DNA of 64,000 nucleotides from Oscillospiraceae bacterium Marseille-Q3528 (GCA_018223385.1 JAGTTR010000001.1:124001-188000), one strand, 5' to 3'; shown: positions 8,023 through 16,589, counted from the first letter of the stretch. A program made the numbers and translations. The notes: a model not told the origin generated them from the sequence alone.

Positions 8023-8874
8023 CTACCCCCGCACCGGTAAATTTTCCGGCTTGAGCGGGCCATAATAATAAGATGATGTTGCACCGCCATCGATCAGGAA
8101 GGTAGAGCCTGTGATAAATGCTCCCTTGTCGCTCATCAGAAGTTCTGCCACATTTGCCACTTCGTCTGCGGTTCCCGGTCTTCCTGCGGGGCATTTTGCA
8201 AACATATTTTTGTAGAAATCTCCGCGCGGACCGTTGAATTCATCCACGGCAAGCGGTGTCACGATGATGCCCGGTGCGATGTCGTTTAATCTTGCGCCGC
8301 GCTTGCCCCACGCTACGGACTGCGCCATGACACGCTTTTCATTGCAGCGTTTTGCCATCTGGTATGCGTGAAGGGTATCTCTGATGTTTTCCGGCTGTAA
8401 AATCTCAAGATTTAACAGTTCTTCGGTGGGTGTCGTTGCCAGCGCGGCATCTTCCTCTGCGGTAAGCTGCGGCATTCTCCATCCGGACTGGCTGGAAATG
8501 GTCACGCCGCAGCCGCCCTCTGCGATCACCTTTCCAACTTCTTCCAGCAAAACAGCCGTGCCGTACAGATCCACTTTTAAGATTGCTTCGATGGGCGCCT
8601 GGCTCGGGGAAACACCGGCTCCGTTTACCAGCATTTTGATCTCCCCATATTCCTGCGCTTTTGCAATCAGACTTAAAATGGACGCTCTGGAAGAAAGATC
8701 CATCTCCACCGGTTCCACATCAAAACCGGCATTGTTCATGATCTCTGCGATTGCCTTTGCATTCTTTATATTTTTATCGCCCATAACGATTTTTTTGCCA
8801 TATCCCACTCTTCTGGCGATTGCCATGGAAATCTGTCCTGCACCTGTTACGATCATTACTTCTTTTTTACTCAT
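8023..8874 (-). CDS. short-chain dehydrogenase/reductase (SDR)
   Basis: 283 aa, start after TAGGAGGAG. The cofactor loop reads TGAGQISMAIA, a variant of TGxxxGIG; NGAG follows near residue 85. The catalytic region has SSQSG and YQMAKRCN (Tyr-x3-Lys), and the C-terminal DGGATSSYYYG is typical. It probably oxidises or reduces an alcohol or ketone with NAD(P). It is divergent from a LysR gene, which is its likely regulator. The substrate is unknown. Confidence 0.85.
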   Translation of the reverse strand: MSKKEVMIVTGAGQISMAIARRVGYGKKIVMGDKNIKNAKAIAEIMNNAGFDVEPVEMDLSSRASILSLIAKAQEYGEIKMLVNGAGVSPSQAPIEAILKVDLYGTAVLLEEVGKVIAEGGCGVTISSQSGWRMPQLTAEEDAALATTPTEELLNLEILQPENIRDTLHAYQMAKRCNEKRVMAQSVAWGKRGARLNDIAPGIIVTPLAVDEFNGPRGDFYKNMFAKCPAGRPGTADEVANVAELLMSDKGAFITGSTFLIDGGATSSYYYGPLKPENLPVRG

Positions 8875-8985
8875 AGCTTTCTGCTCCTCCTAAACGAATC
8901 TACATTCCTGTTGATGTTCTTTTCTTTTTGATGGCTTTATCATAATGCAATGTCACTTCTCAATCAAATCTTTGTTCTTATCATA

Positions 8986-9014
8986 TTGATTAGTTTTACT
9001 AATCGTTGTATAAT
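8986..9014 (+). promoter_or_regulatory. lysR promoter with a palindrome in the spacer
   Basis: TTGATT at 8986-8991, 17-bp spacer, TATAAT at 9009-9014. A perfect palindrome GATTAGT-TTT-ACTAATC (8988-9004) lies across the -35 box and spacer, where a LysR protein could repress its own gene. Confidence 0.7.
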
Positions 9015-9051
9015 ACGGACAGAGGGTGAAAAAAGAGGAGGAATACCGCTT

Positions 9052-9993
9052 ATGCTCTTACGTCAAATGGAATATTTACAGGCTGTTATTGAAAACGGAA
9101 ATTTCTATCTAGCAGCAGAACAGTGTCATGTCTCACAGTCTGCTATTTCCCAGCAGATCAAAAAATTAGAAGACGAACTCGGAGTCAAACTACTGGAAAG
9201 ACATAACCGTACCTTTTCTCTGACACCGGCCGGCGAGCATTTTTATCGGAAAAGCCTGATCATCTCAGGAGATCTGAAGCATCTTATCCGGGAAACGAAG
9301 AAAATTGCGAATAATGATCATGCTGTTTTACGGATCGGATATTATAAAGGATATCATGGAAATGAACTCTCAGAAGCGATCGCTCTGTTTTCTGAAAAAT
9401 ACCCGGCTGTAGACGTGGAAATCACGGTGGGAAGTCATGAAGAACTGTATCATGCGATGGAAAATGACTCGATCGATCTTGCAATCAATGATCAACGGCG
9501 TGCGTTTTCCGATGCCTATCGGAATGAAATACTCGCAGAAAGTAACATTTATATTGAGCTTTCTGCCAAAAATCCTCTCAGTAAACTGGACACGCTGGAA
9601 ACGGATGACCTGAAAAATATGCCCTGCATTCTGGTCATCAACCAGGCAGGGCAACAGGAAGAACAAAATTATTATGAAAATATCATCGGACTGCATGGAG
9701 ATTTTCTGTTTGCAGATACCATTCAGGAAGCACGCTTAAAAATCATAACCGGGCAGGGTTATCTGCCGGTTGATGTGATCGGGGAACAGGCCTGGTTTGA
9801 CACCGTTGTCAGCAGAATCCCACTGTACCGGAATAACCAGCCTGTTCGAAAAATTTACTGTGCTTTCTGGAGAAAAGATAACTCAGGGTATTATATAGAA
9901 GACTTTGCTGAAATGCTTCATTCCTGTTTTTTCAGCATCTCTTCCATGGTGTGCCATCCCAGCACCGCACATTTGACCCGGGCGGGCATATGA
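9052..9993 (+). CDS. LysR-family transcriptional regulator
   Basis: 313 aa; start MLLRQMEYL after GAGGAGG. The N-terminal winged helix has AAEQCHVSQSAISQQIKKLE, and a LysR substrate domain follows (about residues 90-290). The body looks complete to FAEMLHSC. The last 20 or so residues are encoded on the antisense of the sufU 3' end (overlap 9918-9993), so the native stop appears to be lost. It faces an SDR gene across a shared spacer and likely controls it. Confidence 0.9.
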   Translation: MLLRQMEYLQAVIENGNFYLAAEQCHVSQSAISQQIKKLEDELGVKLLERHNRTFSLTPAGEHFYRKSLIISGDLKHLIRETKKIANNDHAVLRIGYYKGYHGNELSEAIALFSEKYPAVDVEITVGSHEELYHAMENDSIDLAINDQRRAFSDAYRNEILAESNIYIELSAKNPLSKLDTLETDDLKNMPCILVINQAGQQEEQNYYENIIGLHGDFLFADTIQEARLKIITGQGYLPVDVIGEQAWFDTVVSRIPLYRNNQPVRKIYCAFWRKDNSGYYIEDFAEMLHSCFFSISSMVCHPSTAHLTRAGI

Positions 9994-10346
9994 GAAATAT
10001 CCTGCAGAGCGATGGCTTCCTCCAGCTCTTCCAGGTCTTCTTCTTTGATGGTTCCCTTGATCATCTGTAAAAACAGATCCGCCAGGTGCAGCGCTTCCTC
10101 TTTCTTCTTTCCGATGATCAGCTCCAGCATGATGTCCGCAGACGCCTGGGAAATGGCGCAGCCGCTGCCCACAAAGGAGCCGTCCACGATCTCGTCATTT
10201 TCCACCTTTAATTTCAGAAAAATATCGTCGCCGCAGCTGGGGTTGACCCCTTCCAGCACCATGTTGGCGTCCGGCAGGTCATGCTTGTGCATGGGCCGCA
10301 TGTTGTGATCTGTCAAAATTTCGTTATAAAATGTTCTATTCGCCAT
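9918..10346 (-). CDS. sufU: SUF iron-sulfur scaffold/sulfur acceptor SufU
   Basis: 142 aa. The three ligand cysteines are C38 (NPSCGDD), C63 (GSGCAIS) and C126 (RVKCAVLGW), with D40. The insertion between the second and third cysteines (GKKKEEALHLAD onward) is the SufU type that binds zinc and takes sulfur from SufS. It is the last gene of the suf operon, overlapping sufS by 11 bp. Its 3' end lies under the convergent lysR gene. Confidence 0.95.
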   Translation of the reverse strand: MANRTFYNEILTDHNMRPMHKHDLPDANMVLEGVNPSCGDDIFLKLKVENDEIVDGSFVGSGCAISQASADIMLELIIGKKKEEALHLADLFLQMIKGTIKEEDLEELEEAIALQDISHMPARVKCAVLGWHTMEEMLKKQE

Positions 10347-11562
10347 ATCCCATTCTCCTTCTCACAGAACCGACGCTCTCCACCAGGGCGTCAATCTCTT
10401 CCACCGTATTGTAAAAATACAGGCTGGCCCGGGTGGTGGAAGACACGCCCAGATAGTCCATCAGCGGCTGGGCACAGTGATGACCTGCCCGGACATCCAC
10501 GCCATCCGCATCCAAAATGGCGCTGATATCGTGGGGATGCACATCATCAATGGTGAACGTCAGGATGCCGCAGTGCTCCTCGGCTTTGTCAGAGCCCAGC
10601 ACATGCACATGGGGAATGGCCTGCAGCCCTTCCAGTGCCCGGCGGGTCAGCGCCGTCTCGATAGTATGCATTTTTTCAAAACCAATGCTTTCAATATATT
10701 GGATGGCCGCCGCCAGTCCTGCTGCACCGGCGGCATTTACCGTGCCCGCCTCAAACTTATGGGGCAGCTCCGCAAACACGGCGCCCTCTCTCGTCACAGA
10801 AGAGATCATCTCGCCGCCGGTGAGGAAGGGCGGCATCTGCTCCAGCCATTTTTCTTTTCCATATAAAACACCGATGCCCATGGGCCCCATGAGCTTGTGG
10901 CCGGAAAATGCCAGAAAATCGGCATCCAGCTCCTGCACGTCAATGGCCATATGGGGAGCGCTCTGGGCTGCGTCAATGACGACAACCGCGCCGCGCTCAT
11001 GAGCCATCTGGATGATCTTCCGGATAGGATTTTCCCGGCCCATCACGTTAGACACCTGGGCAATGGCCACCAGTTTTGTCTTGTCGGAAAATCCGGCATC
11101 CAGCCGTTCCTGGGGGAGGCTGCCATCCATCTCACATTCCAGGAATTTCAGCACCGCACCTGTTTTTCTGGCAACCATCTGCCAGGGCAGCAGATTGCTG
11201 TGGTGCTCCATGATGCTCACCAGGATCTCATCCCCGGGCTTTAAAAAGGTCAGGCCGTAGCTGTAGGCCACCAGGTTCAGGCTCTCGGTGGTATTTCTTG
11301 TAAAAATAATTTCACGCTCGGAAGCGGCATGCAAAAATTTGCGCACAGTCTCTCTGGCATCCTCGTAAGCATCCGTGGCCGCCATGCTCAGTTCGTACAG
11401 CCCCCGAAGAGGGTTGGCATTGCTGTGCTCATAAAATTGCTTCTCCGCTTCCATCACACAGACCGGCCGCTGGGCCGTGGCCGCATTGTCCAGATAAGCG
11501 GCCTTTTCTTCCAGCAGCAGCGGGAAATCTTTCCGGTATGGATTTTCTCTGTAATCAGCCAT
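10336..11562 (-). CDS. sufS: cysteine desulfurase SufS
   Basis: 408 aa, class V PLP fold. K223 in SGHKLMGP binds PLP, and C363 in RAGHHCAQP is the persulfide cysteine on the short group II loop. It releases sulfur from cysteine and passes it to SufU for cluster assembly. The start overlaps the end of sufD by 8 bp, so the two are translationally coupled. Confidence 0.97.
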   Translation of the reverse strand: MADYRENPYRKDFPLLLEEKAAYLDNAATAQRPVCVMEAEKQFYEHSNANPLRGLYELSMAATDAYEDARETVRKFLHAASEREIIFTRNTTESLNLVAYSYGLTFLKPGDEILVSIMEHHSNLLPWQMVARKTGAVLKFLECEMDGSLPQERLDAGFSDKTKLVAIAQVSNVMGRENPIRKIIQMAHERGAVVVIDAAQSAPHMAIDVQELDADFLAFSGHKLMGPMGIGVLYGKEKWLEQMPPFLTGGEMISSVTREGAVFAELPHKFEAGTVNAAGAAGLAAAIQYIESIGFEKMHTIETALTRRALEGLQAIPHVHVLGSDKAEEHCGILTFTIDDVHPHDISAILDADGVDVRAGHHCAQPLMDYLGVSSTTRASLYFYNTVEEIDALVESVGSVRRRMGYGE

Positions 11563-12622
11563 GGAATACCTCCTCCAGGTACTTCTGTACCTGCTGGGAC
11601 AGTGCTTCGTCTCCCAGTCTTCTGCTCAGGGCGTCGATCCGGGCTCTTGCCACCATTTTGCACGCTTCCTCCCGGCTCATGCCCCGGGAAACGAGATAAA
11701 ACAGCAGCTCATCGTCCAGCTTGCCGATGGATGCGCCGTGGTTGCCCTCCACATCCTCCTCTGCACAGAGGATCAGCGGGATTGTCCGGTTTACCACGCC
11801 TTCATCCATGAGAAGAACATCCTCCTTCTCGTCGCCGGAAGAGCCTGCGGAACCGTTCCGGAAATCAATGGTGCCCCGGAACAGCTTGGATGCATGATCC
11901 CACAGCACACCGGAGGCGGTCATATCACTTCTCGTCTTTTTTCCCTTATGGACAGCCTCATAGTTAAAGTCATAGCTCTGGGTCTCTCTTCCCAGATAGC
12001 CAATGTCCGCTGCCATGGAGCTGCCTTTGCCTGCCAGGTCTGCCCGGCACCCGGCGTAGGTTTTTCCGGCTCCCAGAAACAACTGCAGCGTCTCAAATCT
12101 GCCCTCATCTCCACAGAACACGCCGATATCGTTGAGCTTCTGCTCCTGGCTGCTTAACAACTGTACCTGCACAAGACGCACCTGGGCGCCCTTTTTCACA
12201 TTTGCCCGGAACTGCAGGGCCAGCGTACCGCCGGATGTTTCTTTTACCCCGGTATCGTCCACAAAAACTGTGATCTCACTGTCTTCCTCTGCGGCGATCT
12301 GCACCGGCAGGAAAGCACTCTCCCCGGGTTTTCTCTGGATGTGCAGGCGAAGCACCTGCTCTTTCACCCCGGCAGGGACGGTCACCTGCACCGGCTCCAT
12401 GCTGCCCGCTTTTCGCAGAGCGTCCATATCCGGGCCCATGCCGGTCTCTATTTTTTCAAAACAGGGCAATTCTTCCCCGCGGATGCCTTCCTCAAGCCCC
12501 ATGGTAAGATCTTTTCCTATGTATGCCTCCCCTGCGGTAACGGCACTGTCCACCCGGCTGTCGTTCATATGCAGCGCATTCCAGGTAAGTGACGGCAGGT
12601 GGTTTACTCTCATATTTTCCAT
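11555..12622 (-). CDS. sufD: Fe-S assembly protein SufD
   Basis: 355 aa, start after GGAGGA. The C-terminal SufBD core has FRGTIDFRNGSAGSSG, DDELLFYLVSRGMS and a helical end, and the N-terminal third is variable as in other SufD proteins. With SufB and SufC it forms the SufBC2D scaffold that builds iron-sulfur clusters in the cytoplasm. It sits between sufB and sufS in the operon. Confidence 0.93.
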   Translation of the reverse strand: MENMRVNHLPSLTWNALHMNDSRVDSAVTAGEAYIGKDLTMGLEEGIRGEELPCFEKIETGMGPDMDALRKAGSMEPVQVTVPAGVKEQVLRLHIQRKPGESAFLPVQIAAEEDSEITVFVDDTGVKETSGGTLALQFRANVKKGAQVRLVQVQLLSSQEQKLNDIGVFCGDEGRFETLQLFLGAGKTYAGCRADLAGKGSSMAADIGYLGRETQSYDFNYEAVHKGKKTRSDMTASGVLWDHASKLFRGTIDFRNGSAGSSGDEKEDVLLMDEGVVNRTIPLILCAEEDVEGNHGASIGKLDDELLFYLVSRGMSREEACKMVARARIDALSRRLGDEALSQQVQKYLEEVFHG

Positions 12623-12641
12623 TGTCCATTCCTCCTTTTCC

Positions 12642-14054
12642 TTACCCGATGCTGCCCTTCATTTCCAGCTGGATCAGATTGTTCATTTCCACCGCGTACT
12701 CCAGCGGCAGCTCCTTGGATACGTTGTCCGCAAAACCGCTGACGATCATGGCCCGGGCTTCCTCCTCGCTGATGCCGCGAGACATGAGATAAAAGACCGC
12801 CTCGTCGCTGATCCGGCCGATCCGCGCCTCATGGCCCACATCGGCGTCTGCGGTGCGGATGTCCATGGCCGGGATCGTATCCGACCGGGAAATGGTGTCC
12901 AGCATCAGAGACTGACAGGAAACGGCGGAACGGGATTTCTTCGCTTCCCCGGTGACCACCACGGAGCTTCGGAAGGTACTGATACCGCCGTCCTTGGAAA
13001 TGGAACGGGTATTCATATAGGAAGAGGTTTCCGGTGCCGCGTGCACCACCTTGGCGCCCGTGTCCAGATTCTGACCTTTGCCCGCAAAGGTAATGCCGGT
13101 AAACTCCATCCGGGCCCCTTTTCCCTTCAGGATACTCATGGGGTACAGGTAGGAAACGTGGGAACCAAAGGAACCGGACACCCACTCAATGGTGCCGCCC
13201 TCCTCTACCAGCGCCCGCTTGGTGTTCAGGTTGTACATATTTTTCGACCAGTTCTCAATGGTGGAATACCGCAGCTTGGCGTTTTTGCCCACAAACAGCT
13301 CCACACAGCCCGCATGCAGGTTGGCGATGTTGTACTTCGGTGCAGAACAGCCCTCGATGAAATGCAGGGACGCACCCTCATCCACGATGATCAGCGTATG
13401 CTCAAACTGTCCGGCACCCGGTGCATTTAACCGGAAATAAGACTGCAGCGGGATTTCCACGGAAACACCCGGCGGCACATACACAAAAGATCCGCCGGAC
13501 CAGACAGCCCCGTGCAGGGCGGCAAACTTGTGGTCGGTGGGTTTTACCAGCTTCATGAAATGCTTGCGCACCATGTCGGCGTACTCCCCTTTCAGGGCAC
13601 TTTCCATATCGGTATACACAACGCCCTGCTCGGCCACCTCCTGGCGCACATTATGGTACACCAGCTCGGAATCGTACTGGGCGCCCACACCGGCCAGGGA
13701 TTTCCGCTCCGCCTGGGGAATGCCCAGCCGCTCGAAGGTATCCTTGATGTCCTGAGGCACCTCCGACCATTTGGCCGTCATCCGGGTGTTGGGACGGACG
13801 TAGGTCACAATGTGGCTCATATCCAACCCTTCGATGGACGGGCCCCACTCGGGCACCTTCAGTTCATTGTAAATCTGCAGAGACTGCAGACGGAAAAGCT
13901 CCATCCAGGCCGGATCCTTTTTCTCCTTGGAAATCTGCTGCACGATGTCCGGTGTCAGCCCTTCCTCCAGCTTGAAGGCGTCCTTTTCCTCATCTTTGAT
14001 ATCGTATATGCTTCGGTCTATGTCCTCCACATAAGTCTTTTCTTCTTTTTCCAT
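12642..14054 (-). CDS. sufB: Fe-S assembly scaffold SufB
   Basis: 470 aa, the usual length. Family landmarks include VYVPPGVSVEIPLQ, the beta-helix stretch ending in KNAKLRYSTIENWSKN, and the C-terminal DEAVFYLMSRGISEEEA. SufB holds the nascent cluster in the SufBC2D complex. It is second gene of sufCBDSU with short gaps of 19-21 bp to its neighbours. Confidence 0.97.
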   Translation of the reverse strand: MEKEEKTYVEDIDRSIYDIKDEEKDAFKLEEGLTPDIVQQISKEKKDPAWMELFRLQSLQIYNELKVPEWGPSIEGLDMSHIVTYVRPNTRMTAKWSEVPQDIKDTFERLGIPQAERKSLAGVGAQYDSELVYHNVRQEVAEQGVVYTDMESALKGEYADMVRKHFMKLVKPTDHKFAALHGAVWSGGSFVYVPPGVSVEIPLQSYFRLNAPGAGQFEHTLIIVDEGASLHFIEGCSAPKYNIANLHAGCVELFVGKNAKLRYSTIENWSKNMYNLNTKRALVEEGGTIEWVSGSFGSHVSYLYPMSILKGKGARMEFTGITFAGKGQNLDTGAKVVHAAPETSSYMNTRSISKDGGISTFRSSVVVTGEAKKSRSAVSCQSLMLDTISRSDTIPAMDIRTADADVGHEARIGRISDEAVFYLMSRGISEEEARAMIVSGFADNVSKELPLEYAVEMNNLIQLEMKGSIG

Positions 14055-14075
14055 GTCGTTGTCCTCCTGCTGCCC

Positions 14076-14819
14076 TTATCCAAGGAAGGATTCAAAGCCA
14101 TGCTCGTTGATCTCATCCACCAGTGATGCGTCGCCGGTGCGGACGATCCGTCCGTCCACCAGTACGTGCGTGTAATCCACATGCAGTGCCTCCAGAATTC
14201 TGGTGCTGTGGGTGATGATCAGCAGACCGCCGTCCCGCCGCTTCTGGTACTCTTCCACGCCCTCGGAAACGGTGCGTACCGCATCCACATCCAGGCCGGA
14301 ATCCGTCTCATCCAGGATGGCCAGTGACGGATTGAGCATCAGCAGCTGCAAAATCTCCGCTTTCTTTTTCTCACCGCCGGAAAATCCCACGTTCAAGTCA
14401 CGCTCGGCGTAGGAGGGATCCATCTGCAAAAGCTTCATGTTCTTGTTCAGCTCCCGCTGGAACTCCCACAGGCGGATCCGGCTGCTGCTGCGCTGCTCAC
14501 AGGCGTTGCGGATAAAGCTGCCCAGGGACAGACCGGCCACCTCCAGAGGGCTCTGAAAGGAAAGAAACAGGCCATCCTTCGCCCGCTTGTCCGCGCCCTC
14601 CTGGCTGATCTCCTTTCCCTGAAAATAAATCTCGCCGCCGGTAATATGATATTTCGGATGTCCCATCAGCGCATAGCCCAGCGTGGATTTGCCCGCCCCG
14701 TTGGGCCCCATCAGCACATGGGTCTCTCCTTTATTAATCTTCAAACTCACACCGTGAAGGATCTCCTTCTCCTCCACGTTTACGGATAAATTGTTCACTT
14801 CCAGTAATGTATTCGACAT
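14076..14819 (-). CDS. sufC: SUF ABC-type ATPase SufC
   Basis: 247 aa. Walker A is GPNGAGKST, the signature is FSGGEKKKAEIL, and Walker B is LAILDETDSGLD. SufC drives the shape change in SufBC2D and is not a membrane transporter. It is the first gene of the operon, directly downstream of the double-palindrome promoter at 14861-14918. Confidence 0.97.
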   Translation of the reverse strand: MSNTLLEVNNLSVNVEEKEILHGVSLKINKGETHVLMGPNGAGKSTLGYALMGHPKYHITGGEIYFQGKEISQEGADKRAKDGLFLSFQSPLEVAGLSLGSFIRNACEQRSSSRIRLWEFQRELNKNMKLLQMDPSYAERDLNVGFSGGEKKKAEILQLLMLNPSLAILDETDSGLDVDAVRTVSEGVEEYQKRRDGGLLIITHSTRILEALHVDYTHVLVDGRIVRTGDASLVDEINEHGFESFLG

Positions 14820-14860
14820 AAGTATCCTCCGTTCTGTTTTTTACCCTTTTTAACTTTTAA

Positions 14861-14918
14861 CCTACTATTTTCATAGGCTGAATGTATTGTAACCCCAATT
14901 ACCTACAAAGTCAATAGG
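14861..14918 (-). promoter_or_regulatory. suf promoter with two CCTA-N9-TAGG operators
   Basis: On the minus strand TTGACT (14909-14914), a 17-bp spacer and TACAAT (14886-14891) form a strong promoter. One palindrome CCTA-N9-TAGG (14902-14918) covers the -35 box, and a second of identical form (14861-14877) lies after the -10 box. The placement suits repression by the divergent Rrf2 protein. The assignment is inferred from position and geometry. Confidence 0.8.
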
Positions 14919-14925
14919 TTGATTC

Positions 14926-15087
14926 CCGCAGTTCACTTGGATGTTCTTGTGGACAGATTTCATGCTTGCATGAAAATCTGGATACATAAACATCCGAAGG
15001 GAGCGCCTTCTCATGAGCAAAAATGAGCTGCGCAGCAGCGGAAAGCATCGCAGATGCGGTTTTGCGAATGGCGCGGGTGAACTGCGG
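14926..15087 (+). repeat. structured dispersed element, copy D (162 bp)
   Basis: Bounded by a perfect 11-bp inverted repeat (CCGCAGTTCAC at 14926-14936, complement at 15077-15087). The 5' domain has GGATGTT/AACATCC enclosing AGATTTCATGC-TT-GCATGAAAATCT. The 3' domain has GCGCC/GGCGC, ATGAGCAAAA facing TTTTGCGAAT, and inner hairpins GCTGC/GCAGC and GCATC/GATGC. It lies exactly between the divergent suf and Rrf2 promoters, 11 bp and 16 bp from their -35 boxes, and fills most of this 407-bp spacer. Confidence 0.88.
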
Positions 15088-15103
15088 ACGGTTGGTTCCG
15101 CCC

Positions 15104-15132
15104 TTGCACAAGATGAACAGATTCGTTATAAT
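15104..15132 (+). promoter_or_regulatory. promoter of the suf-linked Rrf2 gene
   Basis: TTGCAC at 15104-15109, 17-bp spacer, TATAAT at 15127-15132. No CCTA-N9-TAGG site was seen at this promoter itself. Confidence 0.75.
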
Positions 15133-15143
15133 ATAGGAAACCA

Positions 15144-15181
15144 GTTCAGCCAGATATTTGCTACGAATGGCGCGGCTGAAC
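15144..15181 (+). repeat. miniature copy E in the Rrf2 gene leader (38 bp)
   Basis: GTTCAGCC at 15144-15151 pairs with GGCTGAAC at 15174-15181. The stretch CTACGAATGGCGCGG before the right arm copies the 3' end of full copies C and D; the rest is missing. It lies within the transcribed leader of the Rrf2 gene and would fold as a hairpin. Confidence 0.7.
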
Positions 15182-15226
15182 GGAATTTCCGCTTATGAGC
15201 AGAAAAGAAAGAAGGACTCTGATCTT

Positions 15227-15634
15227 ATGATGATATCTACCCGGGGCCGGTACGCCCTGCGCACAATGATAGACCTGGCCGAGCACTATGCCTCCGGCGA
15301 ATACGTTCCGCTGAAGGAAATCGCCGCCCGGCAGGAAATTTCCGAAAAATATCTGGAGAGCATCGTCCGCCCTATGAACCAGAACGGCCTGCTGGAAGGG
15401 GTGAAGGGCAAAGGCGGCGGATATCGTCTGTCCCATCAGCCCTCCGAAATCACTGTCGGCACCATTCTTCGGCTGGTGGAGGGTAACCTGATCACCGTCA
15501 GCTGCCTGGATGAAGGTCACGACTGCAACCGTCAGGAAGTGTGCCGTGCCCTGCCCCTGTGGCGAAAGCTGGATGATCTCGTCTCCGGTTTTCTGGACAG
15601 TGTCACCCTGAATGACCTGATGGAAAAAAAATAA
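15227..15634 (+). CDS. Rrf2-family regulator of the SUF operon
   Basis: 135 aa from the first of two adjacent ATG codons (15227). The winged helix includes MISTRGRYALRTMIDLAEH and the recognition part ISEKYLESIV. Only two cysteines suited to cluster binding are clear in the C-terminal loop (SCLDEGHDC and VCRAL provide three in all), as in IscR/SufR-like sensors. It is divergent from sufC and is the best candidate to bind the paired palindromes there. A longer upstream start would read through repeat E and lacks a ribosome site. Confidence 0.9.
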   Translation: MMISTRGRYALRTMIDLAEHYASGEYVPLKEIAARQEISEKYLESIVRPMNQNGLLEGVKGKGGGYRLSHQPSEITVGTILRLVEGNLITVSCLDEGHDCNRQEVCRALPLWRKLDDLVSGFLDSVTLNDLMEKK

Positions 15635-15745
15635 TTTTTTGATGCAGCATTTTGATGTGTCCAGTTGTATAGAAAGCAGAACGGTTCATCCGTACCAGCT
15701 TTTTATATACAGGAATATATCAGTCCAGTATGCTTATGGAAATAG

Positions 15746-15788
15746 AAAACGCTGCACAAAGCCACTTTAAGGTCTTGTCCAGCGTTTT
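15746..15788. terminator. terminator between Rrf2 and AlkD-like genes
   Basis: AAAACGCTG at 15746-15754 pairs with CAGCGTTTT at 15780-15788, with further pairing inside (ACAA/TTGT). T-run on the + strand, and A-run on the other side serves the convergent gene. Confidence 0.85.
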
Positions 15789-15827
15789 TCATATCTTACA
15801 AATGAATAGGGTTGTATGTATATTTTT

Positions 15828-16553
15828 TTAAAGCTTCCTGCTCTTAGGTATTTTGATTTTCAACGTCTTTAAATAGGTTTTCTGCTCCGGCGTGATCCGA
15901 TAGCTTTCCACCGCCTTCTGGATCGTCTTGTTGTGCGTCCACACGGCAAGGCTGTGATTCTCTATGTAGGGCAGCGCCGCCTCATAGTGCTTTGCCAGCG
16001 CCGTTGCAAAAAACCAGGCGATCATCATGTTCACATAGTATTCTTCCGAACGGATCTGCGCCACCCAGTTCAGATAATCCTCCTGGAACCAGTCGTCCAG
16101 AAAATAGGTCATGAGCATCTCAATGCCAAACCGCACGGTGTACGGATGATCGCTGCACATCCAGCCGAGAATCTTTGCCCGGAATTCGCAGGGCTTCATC
16201 ACAAGCGCTTTTGGCCGGAGCAGATCACAGGTCGCCCAGTTATCCACGTAGGGCAGAAATTCGTCCAATGCCCAGGCGCAGGCATCAAAATTCGGCATTC
16301 CCTCCAGCAGCATGCCATGCAGATTATTTTCCTCATAATATTTGTGCGGCAGCTCCCACAGGAACTCCCCCAGCATACCGGACACCTCCGGGTCATTGGC
16401 CGCTTTTTTTAACAGCTGCTTTGCGTAAGTCCGCAGCGCCGGGGTGCGCACCCCTATGATCGTCTCCGGATCCACATTGGGGATGAGTTTTCTGTGAAAC
16501 TCCCGATATTTTTTATCCTGCAGCTTCCATAAGTTCTCTTCGATCTCTTTCAT
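15828..16553 (-). CDS. DNA alkylation repair protein, AlkD-like
   Basis: 241 aa of HEAT-like helical repeats. Landmarks are GVRTPALRTYAKQL, ACAWALDEFLPYVDNWATCD and MIAWFFATALAKHYE. Members of this family excise positively charged alkylated bases. The tryptophan and aspartate residues that flip or stabilise the lesion in AlkD appear present (VDNWATCD), but the exact activity is not certain. Single gene, start after GGGAGAGG. Confidence 0.85.
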   Translation of the reverse strand: MKEIEENLWKLQDKKYREFHRKLIPNVDPETIIGVRTPALRTYAKQLLKKAANDPEVSGMLGEFLWELPHKYYEENNLHGMLLEGMPNFDACAWALDEFLPYVDNWATCDLLRPKALVMKPCEFRAKILGWMCSDHPYTVRFGIEMLMTYFLDDWFQEDYLNWVAQIRSEEYYVNMMIAWFFATALAKHYEAALPYIENHSLAVWTHNKTIQKAVESYRITPEQKTYLKTLKIKIPKSRKL

Positions 16554-16589
16554 CGTACCTCTCCCGTTTTCTATCTTCCGTTTTTCCTG

